The notes: generated by a model from the sequence alone, not told the origin. A DNA stretch of 9,536 nt from Gammaproteobacteria bacterium (GCA_015231665.1 JADGBD010000056.1:1-9536), one strand, 5' to 3'. Numbered from the stretch's first letter, positions 1 to 7,723 are shown. Made by a program: numbers and translations.

Positions 1-17
1 TGCGTCCTCTGCGTCCC
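1..17. repeat. Edge of a CGCAGAG-type intergenic repeat
   Basis: The first 17 bases (tgcgtcctctgcgtccc) match positions 6605-6621, the distal end of the right arm of the hairpin between pntAa and pntAb, with a single difference. I infer that the window starts inside the right arm of another copy; the left arm would lie outside the window. The match is short and of low complexity. Confidence 0.5.
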
Positions 18-36
18 ATCGATTAGGAGTAGTTTC

Positions 37-159
37 ATGTTCTGGGGTGGTGCTGGCCGCCCCATGAGCGTTAGGGTTACAGTGCAAATCGCGAAGCCTG
101 GCGCTTTCCCCGGGCCGCGGGAACATGCTCTAATGACGCAACCTCAAAATCGGAAATAG
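37..159 (+). CDS. Possible 40-residue leader peptide, unknown function
   Basis: An ATG at 37 is preceded by AGGAG at 25-29 with a 7-base spacer, which is a textbook ribosome binding site. The frame stays open to TAG at 157-159, giving 40 residues. The product starts MFWGGAGRPMSVRVTVQIAK, is basic and proline/glycine-rich, and shows no membrane segment or recognised motif. It ends 66 bases before the FlhG-like gene on the same strand, so it could be a leader peptide or a chance ORF behind a repeat. The start signal is the only positive evidence, and I do not assign a function. Confidence 0.25.
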   Translation: MFWGGAGRPMSVRVTVQIAKPGAFPGPREHALMTQPQNRK

Positions 160-225
160 TTTCACACCCCTGCCGCTAAAGCCTGGCAGCCCAGCATTCA
201 GGTCACAGGGAAGCCCATCAAGATC

Positions 226-1074
226 ATGAGCAAAGCCCCCATCAATCAACCCGCCAGCATCCTCACCATTGCCTCGGGCAAGGGCGGGGTTGGCAAGACC
301 AACGTCGCCAGCAGCCTGGGTCTGGCCCTGGCCCAGGCCGGCAAGCGGGTGATCCTGCTGGATATGGACCTGGGTCTGGCGAACCTGGATGTGGTGCTGG
401 GGGTGCGCGCCGAGTACAACCTCAGCCACGTCATCAAGGGCGAGAAGACCATCACCCAGGCCCTCAGCCGCGGTCCCGGCGGGCTGGTGTTTGTCTCCGG
501 CGGCCCTGGCGATGAGGAGATGGCCAACCTCAGCCAGCGCGTCCTCAATCGCCTGTGCGAGAGCATGCAGGAGCTGGCCTGGCTGGCGGATTACCTGATC
601 ATCGACACCTCCGCCGGCCTGTCGCGCAACACCATCAGCTTTACCCGCGCCGCCGATGAGGTGCTGGTGGTGACCACCCCCGAGCCCACCGCCATGGTGG
701 ATGCCTACGCCCTGATCAAGACCATCCTCCAGGGCATGCCGGAGCAGCAGCTGCGCCTGCTGGTGAACATGGCGCGCGGTGAGGCCGATGCGGTGCAGAT
801 CATCAAGCGCCTGTCGATGGTGGTGAAGTCCTTCTCCGGCCACAACCTCAAGCACGCCGGCTACCTGCCTTACGACAATGCCGTGGGTCTGGGGGTGCGC
901 AAGCGCAAGTCCTTCTATCTGGAGGCGCCCTACGCCCCCGCCAGCGTCGCCATCCGCAAGTTCAGCCAGAAGATCCTCGCCGATGCCAAGCGCGCCAGCC
1001 AGCAGAAAAAACCCCAGCAGAGCCAGCAGGATTTTCTCCAGCGCCTGCTCAATGCCTTCAAATTTGGCAATTAG
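226..1074 (+). CDS. flhG: FlhG/FleN-like MinD-family ATPase
   Basis: This is a P-loop ATPase of the MinD/ParA superfamily, 282 residues. The deviant Walker A SGKGGVGKT lies at 17-25 with signature Lys19, Walker A' LLDMDLGLANLD at 44-55, and Walker B LIIDTS near 124-129. LGLANLDVVLG, DAYALIK and LVNMA closely resemble Pseudomonas FleN. FlhG/FleN proteins set polar flagellum number by acting on FlhF and the regulator FleQ. There is no N-terminal DQAxxLR activator helix of the Bacillus FlhG type. A Gln/Lys-rich linker leads to a C-terminal helix, DFLQRLLNAFKF (about 268-279), resembling the amphipathic membrane-targeting helix of MinD/FlhG. The start is followed directly by the first beta strand; AGGGA at 207-211 is a rather distant ribosome binding site. 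No flhF or flagellar gene adjoins it; a cyclic-di-GMP gene follows after 50 bases. Family is secure, but the flagellar role is inferred because non-flagellar paralogues exist. Confidence 0.85.
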   Translation: MSKAPINQPASILTIASGKGGVGKTNVASSLGLALAQAGKRVILLDMDLGLANLDVVLGVRAEYNLSHVIKGEKTITQALSRGPGGLVFVSGGPGDEEMANLSQRVLNRLCESMQELAWLADYLIIDTSAGLSRNTISFTRAADEVLVVTTPEPTAMVDAYALIKTILQGMPEQQLRLLVNMARGEADAVQIIKRLSMVVKSFSGHNLKHAGYLPYDNAVGLGVRKRKSFYLEAPYAPASVAIRKFSQKILADAKRASQQKKPQQSQQDFLQRLLNAFKFGN

Positions 1075-1124
1075 CTCACAAAAACACTTGCGCCCCCGGC
1101 GCTGCTGGGTTCTACTCTTGAGGC

Positions 1125-2483
1125 ATGGAGAACAACGACCCGATCGTCCGCCTGTACCGGAGAGGCATCAATTCCACCCTGCTTGGCCTGACCCTGGTGG
1201 CGGGCATCATTGGCGCAGTTGCCATTGCCCCTTTCTATCAGAACCTGCGGAACCAGAGCCTTGAGCAGTTCCAGCGCTTTGGCACCTCCCTCGCCGACCA
1301 GCTGCACAGCCGCCTGATCGGCATGACCGGCCTGGCCGAGCAGATCACCAGCCGCACCCGCGCGCGCAACCTGCTGATCGAACACAACCAGGGCAAGCTG
1401 GCCCGAGACGAGGCCAGCCGCCAGATCAGCGACATCCTTAGCGATGTGCCCCAGCATTCCCCCGAGGTGCTCGCGGTCTGGCGCTTTGATCAGCAGGGCC
1501 AGCTGCTCGCCGGCGTTGGCCTGCAGCTGCCGAAGTCCCTGCCCCAGGGGCCACCCTGGTCGCAGACCCAGCTGCAACTGCACAGCCTGAGGCAAACCCA
1601 GCAGCGGGCCGAGGGTCCACCCCTGCTGCTGGCGGATGCGCCGATCCACGACCGCGAGCAGCACTGGGTAGGTAATGATCTGGTGCTGTTCAGCAGCCAG
1701 GGCCTGATCAATACACTGACCCAGGCCAGCGCCCAGTATCCCCACGCCAGTATCCGCCTGCAGCAGCAGGGCCAGACCCTGGTGAGCCTGGGTGCGTCCC
1801 AGCCCTCAGCGGACCTGGCCCAGTTTGATCGCAGCCTGGGCAGCAGCGGCTTGCAGCTGGAGTTGCAGATGCCCTTCAGCGAACTCTACCGCGAGGCCGA
1901 GCAGCATGCCTGGCGGCTGGCGCTGGCCCTGCTGATGCTGATGTTGATTGGCGGTATCGGCCTGTTTTTGCTGTCGCGGCGAATTCTTCAGGGCCTGCAT
2001 GAGCAGATGGCGTTGCGCCAGCAACGGGAGCAGGACCTGCTCGCCAGCGAGCAGCGCTTTCGCGGCCTGGTGCAGCACTCGCCGCTGCCGATGCTGGTGG
2101 TGGACGACGGCGAGGAAGGCCACATCGGCCTGATCAACCGCAGCTTCAGCGAGTTGTTCGGCTACCGCGAGGGCGAGCTGCGCCGGCTGCAGGACTGGTG
2201 GCGCCTGGCCTATCCCAATGAAGCCGAGCGACTGCAGGCGGAGGCGGAGTGGCGCCAGACCCTGCCCAATGCGAGCAGTGACGGTGGCTGGGGCAGCGGC
2301 CGCTTTGGCCCGGTGACCCGGGAGATTCGCTGCGCCGATGGCAGCCTCCGCTTTGTCGAGCTGTCCCTGAGCCGGCTCTACGGCTTTGGCCTGGAGGTGT
2401 TCAGCGACCTCACCGCCCAGCGCCAGCGCAGCGGCAGCTGCAACTGGGCGCCAGCGTATTCACCCATGTCAGCGAGGGCATAG
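1125..2483 (+). CDS. N-terminal part: membrane sensor and first PAS domain
   Basis: This is the upstream portion of the broken c-di-GMP enzyme. It starts MENNDPIVRLYRRG, a positively charged cytoplasmic tip, followed by a hydrophobic helix at about 17-38. Residues 39-263 form a Gln/Leu-rich extracytoplasmic region with no recognised fold, probably a Cache-like sensor by length and position. A second membrane helix, LALALLMLMLIGGIGLFLL, lies at 265-283, then a short coiled-coil linker and a PAS domain (about 308-430, FRGLVQHSPLPMLVV to FSDLT). True sequence ends at about residue 434; the last 18 residues (RSGSC...SARA) are out of frame. GAGG lies very close to the ATG, so the ribosome binding site is imperfect. 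If translated as read, this fragment would be a membrane sensor without an output domain. Confidence 0.8.
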   Translation: MENNDPIVRLYRRGINSTLLGLTLVAGIIGAVAIAPFYQNLRNQSLEQFQRFGTSLADQLHSRLIGMTGLAEQITSRTRARNLLIEHNQGKLARDEASRQISDILSDVPQHSPEVLAVWRFDQQGQLLAGVGLQLPKSLPQGPPWSQTQLQLHSLRQTQQRAEGPPLLLADAPIHDREQHWVGNDLVLFSSQGLINTLTQASAQYPHASIRLQQQGQTLVSLGASQPSADLAQFDRSLGSSGLQLELQMPFSELYREAEQHAWRLALALLMLMLIGGIGLFLLSRRILQGLHEQMALRQQREQDLLASEQRFRGLVQHSPLPMLVVDDGEEGHIGLINRSFSELFGYREGELRRLQDWWRLAYPNEAERLQAEAEWRQTLPNASSDGGWGSGRFGPVTREIRCADGSLRFVELSLSRLYGFGLEVFSDLTAQRQRSGSCNWAPAYSPMSARA

Positions 2484-2560
2484 TCATCACCGACCCCGGC
2501 GGCATTATCCTCGACGTCAACCAGTCCTTCAGCCGCATCACCGGCTTCGCCAAGGATGAG

Positions 2561-4489
2561 GTGCTGGGCAAGAATCCGCGGCAGTTGCAGTCCGGTCGCC
2601 ATGACCAGCAGTTCTACAAGGCCATGTGGCAGGATTTGCTCAACGAAGGGCACTGGACCGGGGAGATCTGGAACCGGCGCAAAAACGGCGAGGTGTTCGT
2701 TGAACTGCTGACAATCAACGCGGTGCAGGATGACCAGGGCCAGCTGCATCATTATGTCGGCCTGTTTTCCGATGTCACCCAGCTCAAGGAGCACCAGCAG
2801 AAACTGGAGCGCATCGCCCACTACGATGCCCTGACCAACCTGCCCAACCGCTCCCTGCTGGCCGACCGCCTGCAACAGAGCATGCTCCAGACCCTGCGCC
2901 GCAGCGACCTGCTGGCGGTGGTGTTTCTCGATCTCGATGGCTTCAAGGCGATCAACGACAACCACGGCCATGAGATGGGCGATGAGTTGCTCATCGCCAT
3001 CGCCAAGCGCCTGCACGATACGGTGCGCGAGGGCGATACCCTGGCCCGCCTGGGCGGCGACGAGTTCGTTGCCGTGCTCATCGACTTCTCCAGCCGCAGC
3101 GATGTCGAGCCCCTGCTGGATCGCCTGCTCAGTGCCGCCTCGCTGCCGGTGCATGTGGGCACCGAGGTGCTGCAGGTCTCCGCCAGCCTGGGGGTGACCT
3201 TCTTCCCCCAGGTCCAGCCGGTAGATGCCGACCAGCTCCTGCGCCAGGCGGATAACGCCATGTATCAGGCCAAGCAGGCGGGCAAGAACCGCTACCGCCT
3301 GTTCGATGCCGAGCAGGACCAGAACCTGCGTGGCCCTTACGAATCCCTCGCCCGTATCCGCCAAGCCCTGGAGCACAATGAGCTGGAGCTGCATTACCAG
3401 CCCAAGGTGAATTTGCGCAGCGGCAAGCTGATCGGCGTCGAGGCCCTGCTGCGCTGGCGCCATCCCGAGCGCGGCCTGCTCCTGCCCAACGACTTTCTGC
3501 CATTGACCGAGGAAGACCAGCTCGCCATCGACCTGGATGCCTGGGTCCTGCGCACCGCCCTGGCGCAGCTGTCGCTGTGGCATCTGGCCGGTCAGGATTT
3601 CAGCGTCAGCGTGAACATCGGCTCGCTGTTGCTACAGCAGGAGAATTTCGTCAGCCGTATCGCCGGCGCCCTGCAGCTCAGCGGCGTGCCGGCCCATCTG
3701 CTGGAGCTGGAGGTGCTCGAAAGCCGTGCTCTGGAGGACATCCACCAGGTTTCCCGGCTGATTGAGGAGTGCCGCGCCATCGGCGTGCGCTTTGCCCTGG
3801 ACGACTTCGGGACCGGCTATTCCTCCCTCACCTACCTCAAGCGCCTGCCGGCGGAAACGCTAAAGATCGACCAAAGCTTCGTCCGCGACATGCTCGACGA
3901 CCCCGACGACCTGGCGATTCTCGAAGGCATCCTCGGCCTGGCCCGCGCCTTCGGCCGCGATGCAGTAGCCGAGGGCGCGGAGACCGAAGCCCACTGCGCC
4001 ATGCTCCTGCAGCTGGGCTGCGAGCTGGCCCAGGGCTACGCCATCGCCAAACCCATGGCCGCCGACCAGCTGCTCGACTGGCTCGACCAATGGCGGCCCA
4101 ACCCGGCGTGGGAGGAGATAGTGCCGGTGACCCTGCAGAACCAGTCGATCCTCGCCGCCAGCATCCAGCACCGCGCCTGGCTCAAACGCATCGAAAGCTG
4201 CGTCGAGCAAGGCAGCAAACCACCACCCCTGCGCCTCAACGAATGCCCCTTCCACGAATGGATCGAGCGCGAGGGCCGCGCCCACTTTGGCCACCTGAGC
4301 GCCTTCCAGGCCATGCTGCCGCTGCACCAGCAGGTGCACAACCTGGGCAAGCAACTCTGCCAGCTCAGCAGCACCGGCCACAACCAGCAAGCCCGCGAAC
4401 AACTGCCGGAACTGCTCCTGCGCCGCGACGCCCTGCATCAGCAGCTGCAGTTGTTACTCGAAGCCACTAGAAAAAGTTTGAAGAGTTAA
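2561..4489 (+). CDS. C-terminal part: PAS-GGDEF-EAL-CZB output module
   Basis: This is the downstream portion of the broken gene. The first possible start is GTG 2561, within the second PAS domain (normally EVLGKNPRQL), with AAGGA at 2552-2556; independent translation is possible but probably accidental. Numbered from that GTG, the diguanylate cyclase has GGDEF at 165-169 and an inhibitory RxxD site (R156, D159) five residues earlier. The phosphodiesterase has EALLR at 294-298, N352, EVLE at 384-387 (usual Thr replaced by Leu), DDFGTGYSSL at 414-423, K435, E471 and Q491, so both activities look possible. The C-terminus carries a CZB-type zinc site: H537, C562 in CPFHEW, H589 and H593; the C-H-H spacing of 27 and 4 equals that I recall for Escherichia coli DgcZ. 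The last residues, KSLKS, are encoded by repeat-like sequence. Confidence 0.9.
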   Translation: MLGKNPRQLQSGRHDQQFYKAMWQDLLNEGHWTGEIWNRRKNGEVFVELLTINAVQDDQGQLHHYVGLFSDVTQLKEHQQKLERIAHYDALTNLPNRSLLADRLQQSMLQTLRRSDLLAVVFLDLDGFKAINDNHGHEMGDELLIAIAKRLHDTVREGDTLARLGGDEFVAVLIDFSSRSDVEPLLDRLLSAASLPVHVGTEVLQVSASLGVTFFPQVQPVDADQLLRQADNAMYQAKQAGKNRYRLFDAEQDQNLRGPYESLARIRQALEHNELELHYQPKVNLRSGKLIGVEALLRWRHPERGLLLPNDFLPLTEEDQLAIDLDAWVLRTALAQLSLWHLAGQDFSVSVNIGSLLLQQENFVSRIAGALQLSGVPAHLLELEVLESRALEDIHQVSRLIEECRAIGVRFALDDFGTGYSSLTYLKRLPAETLKIDQSFVRDMLDDPDDLAILEGILGLARAFGRDAVAEGAETEAHCAMLLQLGCELAQGYAIAKPMAADQLLDWLDQWRPNPAWEEIVPVTLQNQSILAASIQHRAWLKRIESCVEQGSKPPPLRLNECPFHEWIEREGRAHFGHLSAFQAMLPLHQQVHNLGKQLCQLSSTGHNQQAREQLPELLLRRDALHQQLQLLLEATRKSLKS

Positions 4490-4508
4490 GTTTGAAGTTA
4501 GAAGTGTC

Positions 4509-4528
4509 AAAAAAACCGGCCGAAGGCC
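4509..4528 (-). terminator. Probable intrinsic terminator (minus strand)
   Basis: Read on the minus strand, GGCC-TTC-GGCC is followed by GG and seven T residues (complement of A4509-4515). The core stem is only four G/C pairs, but it can be extended by the flanking 7-bp and 12-bp arms of the surrounding palindrome. It would end transcripts of the pnt side. On the plus strand the hairpin is followed by only a weak T-rich tract (TCATTTCTT), so termination of the c-di-GMP gene there is less certain. Confidence 0.5.
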
Positions 4529-4539
4529 TCATTTCTTCA
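4514..4539 (+). repeat. 26-bp direct repeat, copy 1
   Basis: This is identical over 26 bases to 4760-4785 and begins aaccggccgaaggcctcatt. It contains the GGCC-GAA-GGCC hairpin. The copies flank the 61-codon ORF at a 246-bp period. Downstream of both copies lies related CTTCAAACTT-type sequence. Confidence 0.9.
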
Positions 4540-4543
4540 CACT

Positions 4544-4729
4544 TCACCCTTCCAACTTCAAACTTTGAGGTCTTGGCATATCCATCATGAGCTGCCTCAC
4601 CCGCTCCCCCGCCTGCCGAGCCAAAACGGGATTCTCACGCCAAATCTGGATACACAAGTCGCGCATCTGCTCGGACTTCTCCAAACGGGCAAGCAGCACT
4701 TCTTCAGGGATGATTTTCGGCTCAGGCAT
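4544..4729 (-). CDS. Small hypothetical protein, 61 residues
   Basis: I do not recognise this product. It begins MPEPKIIPEEVLLARLEKSE, is rich in charged residues and Leu/Arg, and is probably mostly helical and soluble; there is no signal peptide, membrane segment or cysteine pair. Supporting evidence is a good ribosome binding site, GGAG nine bases upstream of the ATG on the minus strand. It lies 83 bases downstream of pntB on the same strand and could be read through from the pnt operon, with a terminator-like hairpin just beyond it. Its last residues, QSLKLEG, are encoded by the repeat palindrome, which supplies the TGA. The gene sits exactly between two copies of a 26-bp direct repeat. 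It may be a real small gene or a chance ORF. Confidence 0.5.
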   Translation of the reverse strand: MPEPKIIPEEVLLARLEKSEQMRDLCIQIWRENPVLARQAGERVRQLMMDMPRPQSLKLEG

Positions 4730-4759
4730 TGGGGTCTTCTCCGCGCAAATTTTTCCAAC

Positions 4760-4785
4760 AACCGGCCGAAGGCCTCATTTCTTCA
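4760..4785 (+). repeat. 26-bp direct repeat, copy 2
   Basis: This is the second identical copy, between the pntB stop and the start of the 61-codon ORF. On the minus strand its GGCC-TTC-GGCC hairpin is followed by GGTTGTTGG rather than a T tract, so it is a much poorer terminator than copy 1 and may let pnt transcripts continue into the small ORF. Confidence 0.9.
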
Positions 4786-4811
4786 AACTTCAAACTTCAA
4801 ACTTCCAACTT
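4784..4811 (+). repeat. Heptamer tandem array (CAAACTT)
   Basis: Three exact CAAACTT units occupy 4784-4804, followed by a degenerate fourth, CCAACTT, at 4805-4811. It abuts the pntB stop codon at 4813-4815. The same words occur in the palindrome arms at 4488-4499 and 4554-4565, so the array and palindrome belong to one repeat family. Confidence 0.8.
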
Positions 4812-4812
4812 T

Positions 4813-6216
<1,404 letters not shown>

Positions 6217-6223
6217 AGGCCCC

Positions 6224-6511
6224 TTATTTCTCTTTCTTCTTGAACATGGACAGCATGCGGTTGGTCACCAGAAAGCCGCCAAAGACGTTGATCGATGCCA
6301 GCAGCACGGCGATGAAGCCCATGATCTCCGCCGCCGTACCCACATTCTCCAGGCCGGTGACCAGCAGCGCCCCCACCAGCACAATCCCGGAGATGGCGTT
6401 GGTCAGCGCCACCAGGGGCGTGTGCAGCGCCGGGGTGACCCCCCAGACCACGTAGTAACCAATAAAACAGGCCAGCACGAAGACGTACAAGGCAATCAAT
6501 GAATCAGGCAT
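6224..6511 (-). CDS. pntAb: NAD(P) transhydrogenase alpha, membrane part
   Basis: This 95-residue subunit supplies the membrane helices that in E. coli are the C-terminal part of PntA. Three or four hydrophobic segments are visible (about 4-22, 40-55, 62-85) together with the conserved [13 protein letters not shown] motif near 30-42. The tail KKKEK is cytoplasmic by charge. Its existence as a separate gene follows the Rhodospirillum rubrum three-subunit organisation rather than the fused enterobacterial one. GAGGAA lies a few bases upstream of the ATG. It is followed after 7 bases by pntB, suggesting tight coupling, but separated from pntAa by 117 bases holding a large hairpin. Confidence 0.95.
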   Translation of the reverse strand: MPDSLIALYVFVLACFIGYYVVWGVTPALHTPLVALTNAISGIVLVGALLVTGLENVGTAAEIMGFIAVLLASINVFGGFLVTNRMLSMFKKKEK

Positions 6512-6533
6512 GTCAGTTCCTCAGTTGAAGTAA

Positions 6534-6620
6534 GGACGCAGAGGGCGCAAAGAAGCGCAGAGATCGCAGAGCCATTCAGTTTCTCTGCGTGCTTTGCGCT
6601 TCTCTGCGTTCTCTGCGTCC
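6534..6620. repeat. Large inverted repeat between pntAa and pntAb
   Basis: Arms 6534-6571 and 6583-6620 are both 38 bases and pair at 32 positions, around an 11-base loop (6572-6582). Most mismatches are purine transitions, some of which could be G-U pairs in RNA. Each arm is itself built of four 9-10-base units of the form nnCGCARAG. The hairpin lies inside the pnt operon, 22 bases upstream of the pntAb start and 8 bases after the pntAa stop, and has no T tract, so it is not a classic terminator. It may influence mRNA processing or the ratio of subunits. Confidence 0.9.
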
Positions 6621-6628
6621 CAAGGGGT

Positions 6629-7723
6629 TCATTCGGCCCGCAGCTGCGCGGCCTTGGTGATTTCGTCCTGGTCCAGGTCCTTGAGCAGCAGTCCGTTCTC
6701 GCCCTTGTCCACCATGATCTCCAGCAGGTTCTTGATGTTGCCGGCGTAGAAGGTGCTGGAGTCCGCCGGCACCATGGCCGGGTAGTTGGTGTGGCCCACC
6801 AGGCTGACGCCGTGCTTGACCACCACCTGATCCTTCTCGGTGAGCGGGCAGTTGCCGCCGTTGGCCGCCGCCAGATCGACGATCACCGAGCCGGGGCGCA
6901 TGCGCTGCACCACCTCTTCGGTGATCAGGATCGGCGCCGGGCGGCAGGGAATCAGGGCGGTGGTGATGATGATATGCGCCTTGGCCAGCTCATCGGCGAG
7001 CAGTTGCTGCTGCTTGGCCTTGGCCTCGGCGGACAGCTCCTTGGCGTAGCCGCCCTCGCCGGAGCCGGATTCGCCCAGGTCCAGGACTATGGCCTTGGCA
7101 CCGAGGGATTCGATCTGCTCCTGGGTTTCCGGGCGCACATCATAGGCATGCACATCGGCACCCAGGCGGCGCGCCGTGGCTATGGCCTGCAGACCAGCAA
7201 CCCCGGCACCCAGCACCACCAGCCGCGCCGGTTTGGCCGAGCCTGCGGAGGTCATCATCAGCGGCATGAAGCGACCGTAGTGGGCCGCCGCCTCGATCAC
7301 GGCGCGGTAGCCGGCGATGTTGCTCTGGGAGCTGAGGCTGTCCATGGACTGAGCGCGGGAGATGCGCGGGATGCGCTCCATGGCGATGGCCTTGATCTGC
7401 TTGGCCAGCAAGGCCTGGATCACCTCGTCCTGGGTGCAGGGCTCCAGGTGGGCGATGAGCACGGCGCCATCCTTGAGCTTGGCCACCTCGTCCTGCTGCG
7501 GCTTGCGCACCTTGACGACGATCTCGCCCTGCCAGGCGGCCGCGCCGCTGAGCATCTCGGCGCCAGCCTCGACATAGGCCGCATCCTCAAAACCCGCGGC
7601 CAGGCCCGCGCCCTGCTCGATGCCGATGGCAAAGCCCTTGGCCGTCAGCTTTTTCACCAGCTCGGGGGTCAAGGCCACCCGGGTTTCGCCGGCAAGGGTC
7701 TCTTTGGGAACAGATATATTCAT
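6629..7723 (-). CDS. pntAa: NAD(P) transhydrogenase alpha, NAD-binding part
   Basis: This is the soluble domain I of the proton-translocating transhydrogenase, which binds NAD(H) on the cytoplasmic face; 364 residues, related to alanine dehydrogenase. It starts MNISVPKETLAGETRVALTP. The RQD-loop residues R120, Q125 and D128 lie in RISRAQSMDSL, the nucleotide-binding VLGAGVAGLQA at 170-180, and YDVRP at 194-198. The ATG at 7723 was chosen because the conserved MxIxVPKE begins there and a GGGGTGA-like ribosome binding site precedes it; an in-frame TTG at 7747 would add eight unconserved residues. It is the first gene of the operon with pntAb and pntB and is divergent from the Sco1-like/psd unit. 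Confidence 0.96.
   Translation of the reverse strand: MNISVPKETLAGETRVALTPELVKKLTAKGFAIGIEQGAGLAAGFEDAAYVEAGAEMLSGAAAWQGEIVVKVRKPQQDEVAKLKDGAVLIAHLEPCTQDEVIQALLAKQIKAIAMERIPRISRAQSMDSLSSQSNIAGYRAVIEAAAHYGRFMPLMMTSAGSAKPARLVVLGAGVAGLQAIATARRLGADVHAYDVRPETQEQIESLGAKAIVLDLGESGSGEGGYAKELSAEAKAKQQQLLADELAKAHIIITTALIPCRPAPILITEEVVQRMRPGSVIVDLAAANGGNCPLTEKDQVVVKHGVSLVGHTNYPAMVPADSSTFYAGNIKNLLEIMVDKGENGLLLKDLDQDEITKAAQLRAE

Larger units (their letters stand above)
1125..4489 (+). pseudogene. Frameshifted PAS-PAS-GGDEF-EAL-CZB c-di-GMP enzyme
   Basis: Two adjacent reading frames together encode one protein of about 1121 residues. Frame 1 runs from 1125 and, after DLTAQRQ, becomes nonsense that stops at 2483; the other frame is meaningful from about 2429 (QRQLQLGASVFTHVSEGIVI). 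Restoring one G after 2426 gives RQAQRQLQLG, a normal PAS-to-PAS linker, so a single-base deletion is the simplest explanation. Joined order is TM1 17-38, periplasmic region 39-263, TM2 264-284, PAS 308-430, PAS 441-558, GGDEF 562-729, EAL 741-990 and CZB about 1008-1090. Such proteins make and/or degrade c-di-GMP at the inner membrane. The lesion sits in a CAGCGC-repetitive stretch, which favours slippage or a read/assembly error. Everything after the break retains conserved residues, so the loss is recent or artefactual. The TAA at 4487-4489 falls within repeat sequence. Confidence 0.85.
4488..4566. repeat. Imperfect palindrome at convergent gene ends
   Basis: Positions 4488-4499 (aagtttgaagtt) are the exact reverse complement of 4554-4565, and 4501-4507 (gaagtgt) of 4539-4545. 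The apex is GGCC-GAA-GGCC at 4518-4528. The whole could fold as one long interrupted stem-loop in either transcript. It spans the stop codons of both the c-di-GMP gene (4487-4489) and the 61-codon ORF (4544-4546). Confidence 0.75.

Noticed and set aside
183..200. Sigma-54-like promoter (TGGCAG...) upstream of the FlhG-like gene
   Set aside because: The GG at 185-186 is not followed by GC at the required spacing of -12; the bases there are TT. No match strong enough to report.
2420..2440. Programmed -1 ribosomal frameshift joining the two halves of the c-di-GMP gene
   Set aside because: There is no slippery heptamer of the X XXY YYZ type and no obvious downstream stem, and this protein family is normally encoded in one frame. 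A one-base loss explains the sequence more simply.
2378..3583. A 401-codon open frame on the minus strand opposite the c-di-GMP gene
   Set aside because: Its product is rich in Gln, His, Leu and Gly, as expected of an antisense frame in high-GC coding DNA, and shows no motif, while the plus strand carries clear GGDEF and EAL motifs.
4784..4811. CRISPR-like or satellite array
   Set aside because: The units are 7 bases with no spacers and only four copies; it is a simple tandem repeat belonging to the same family as the nearby palindrome arms.
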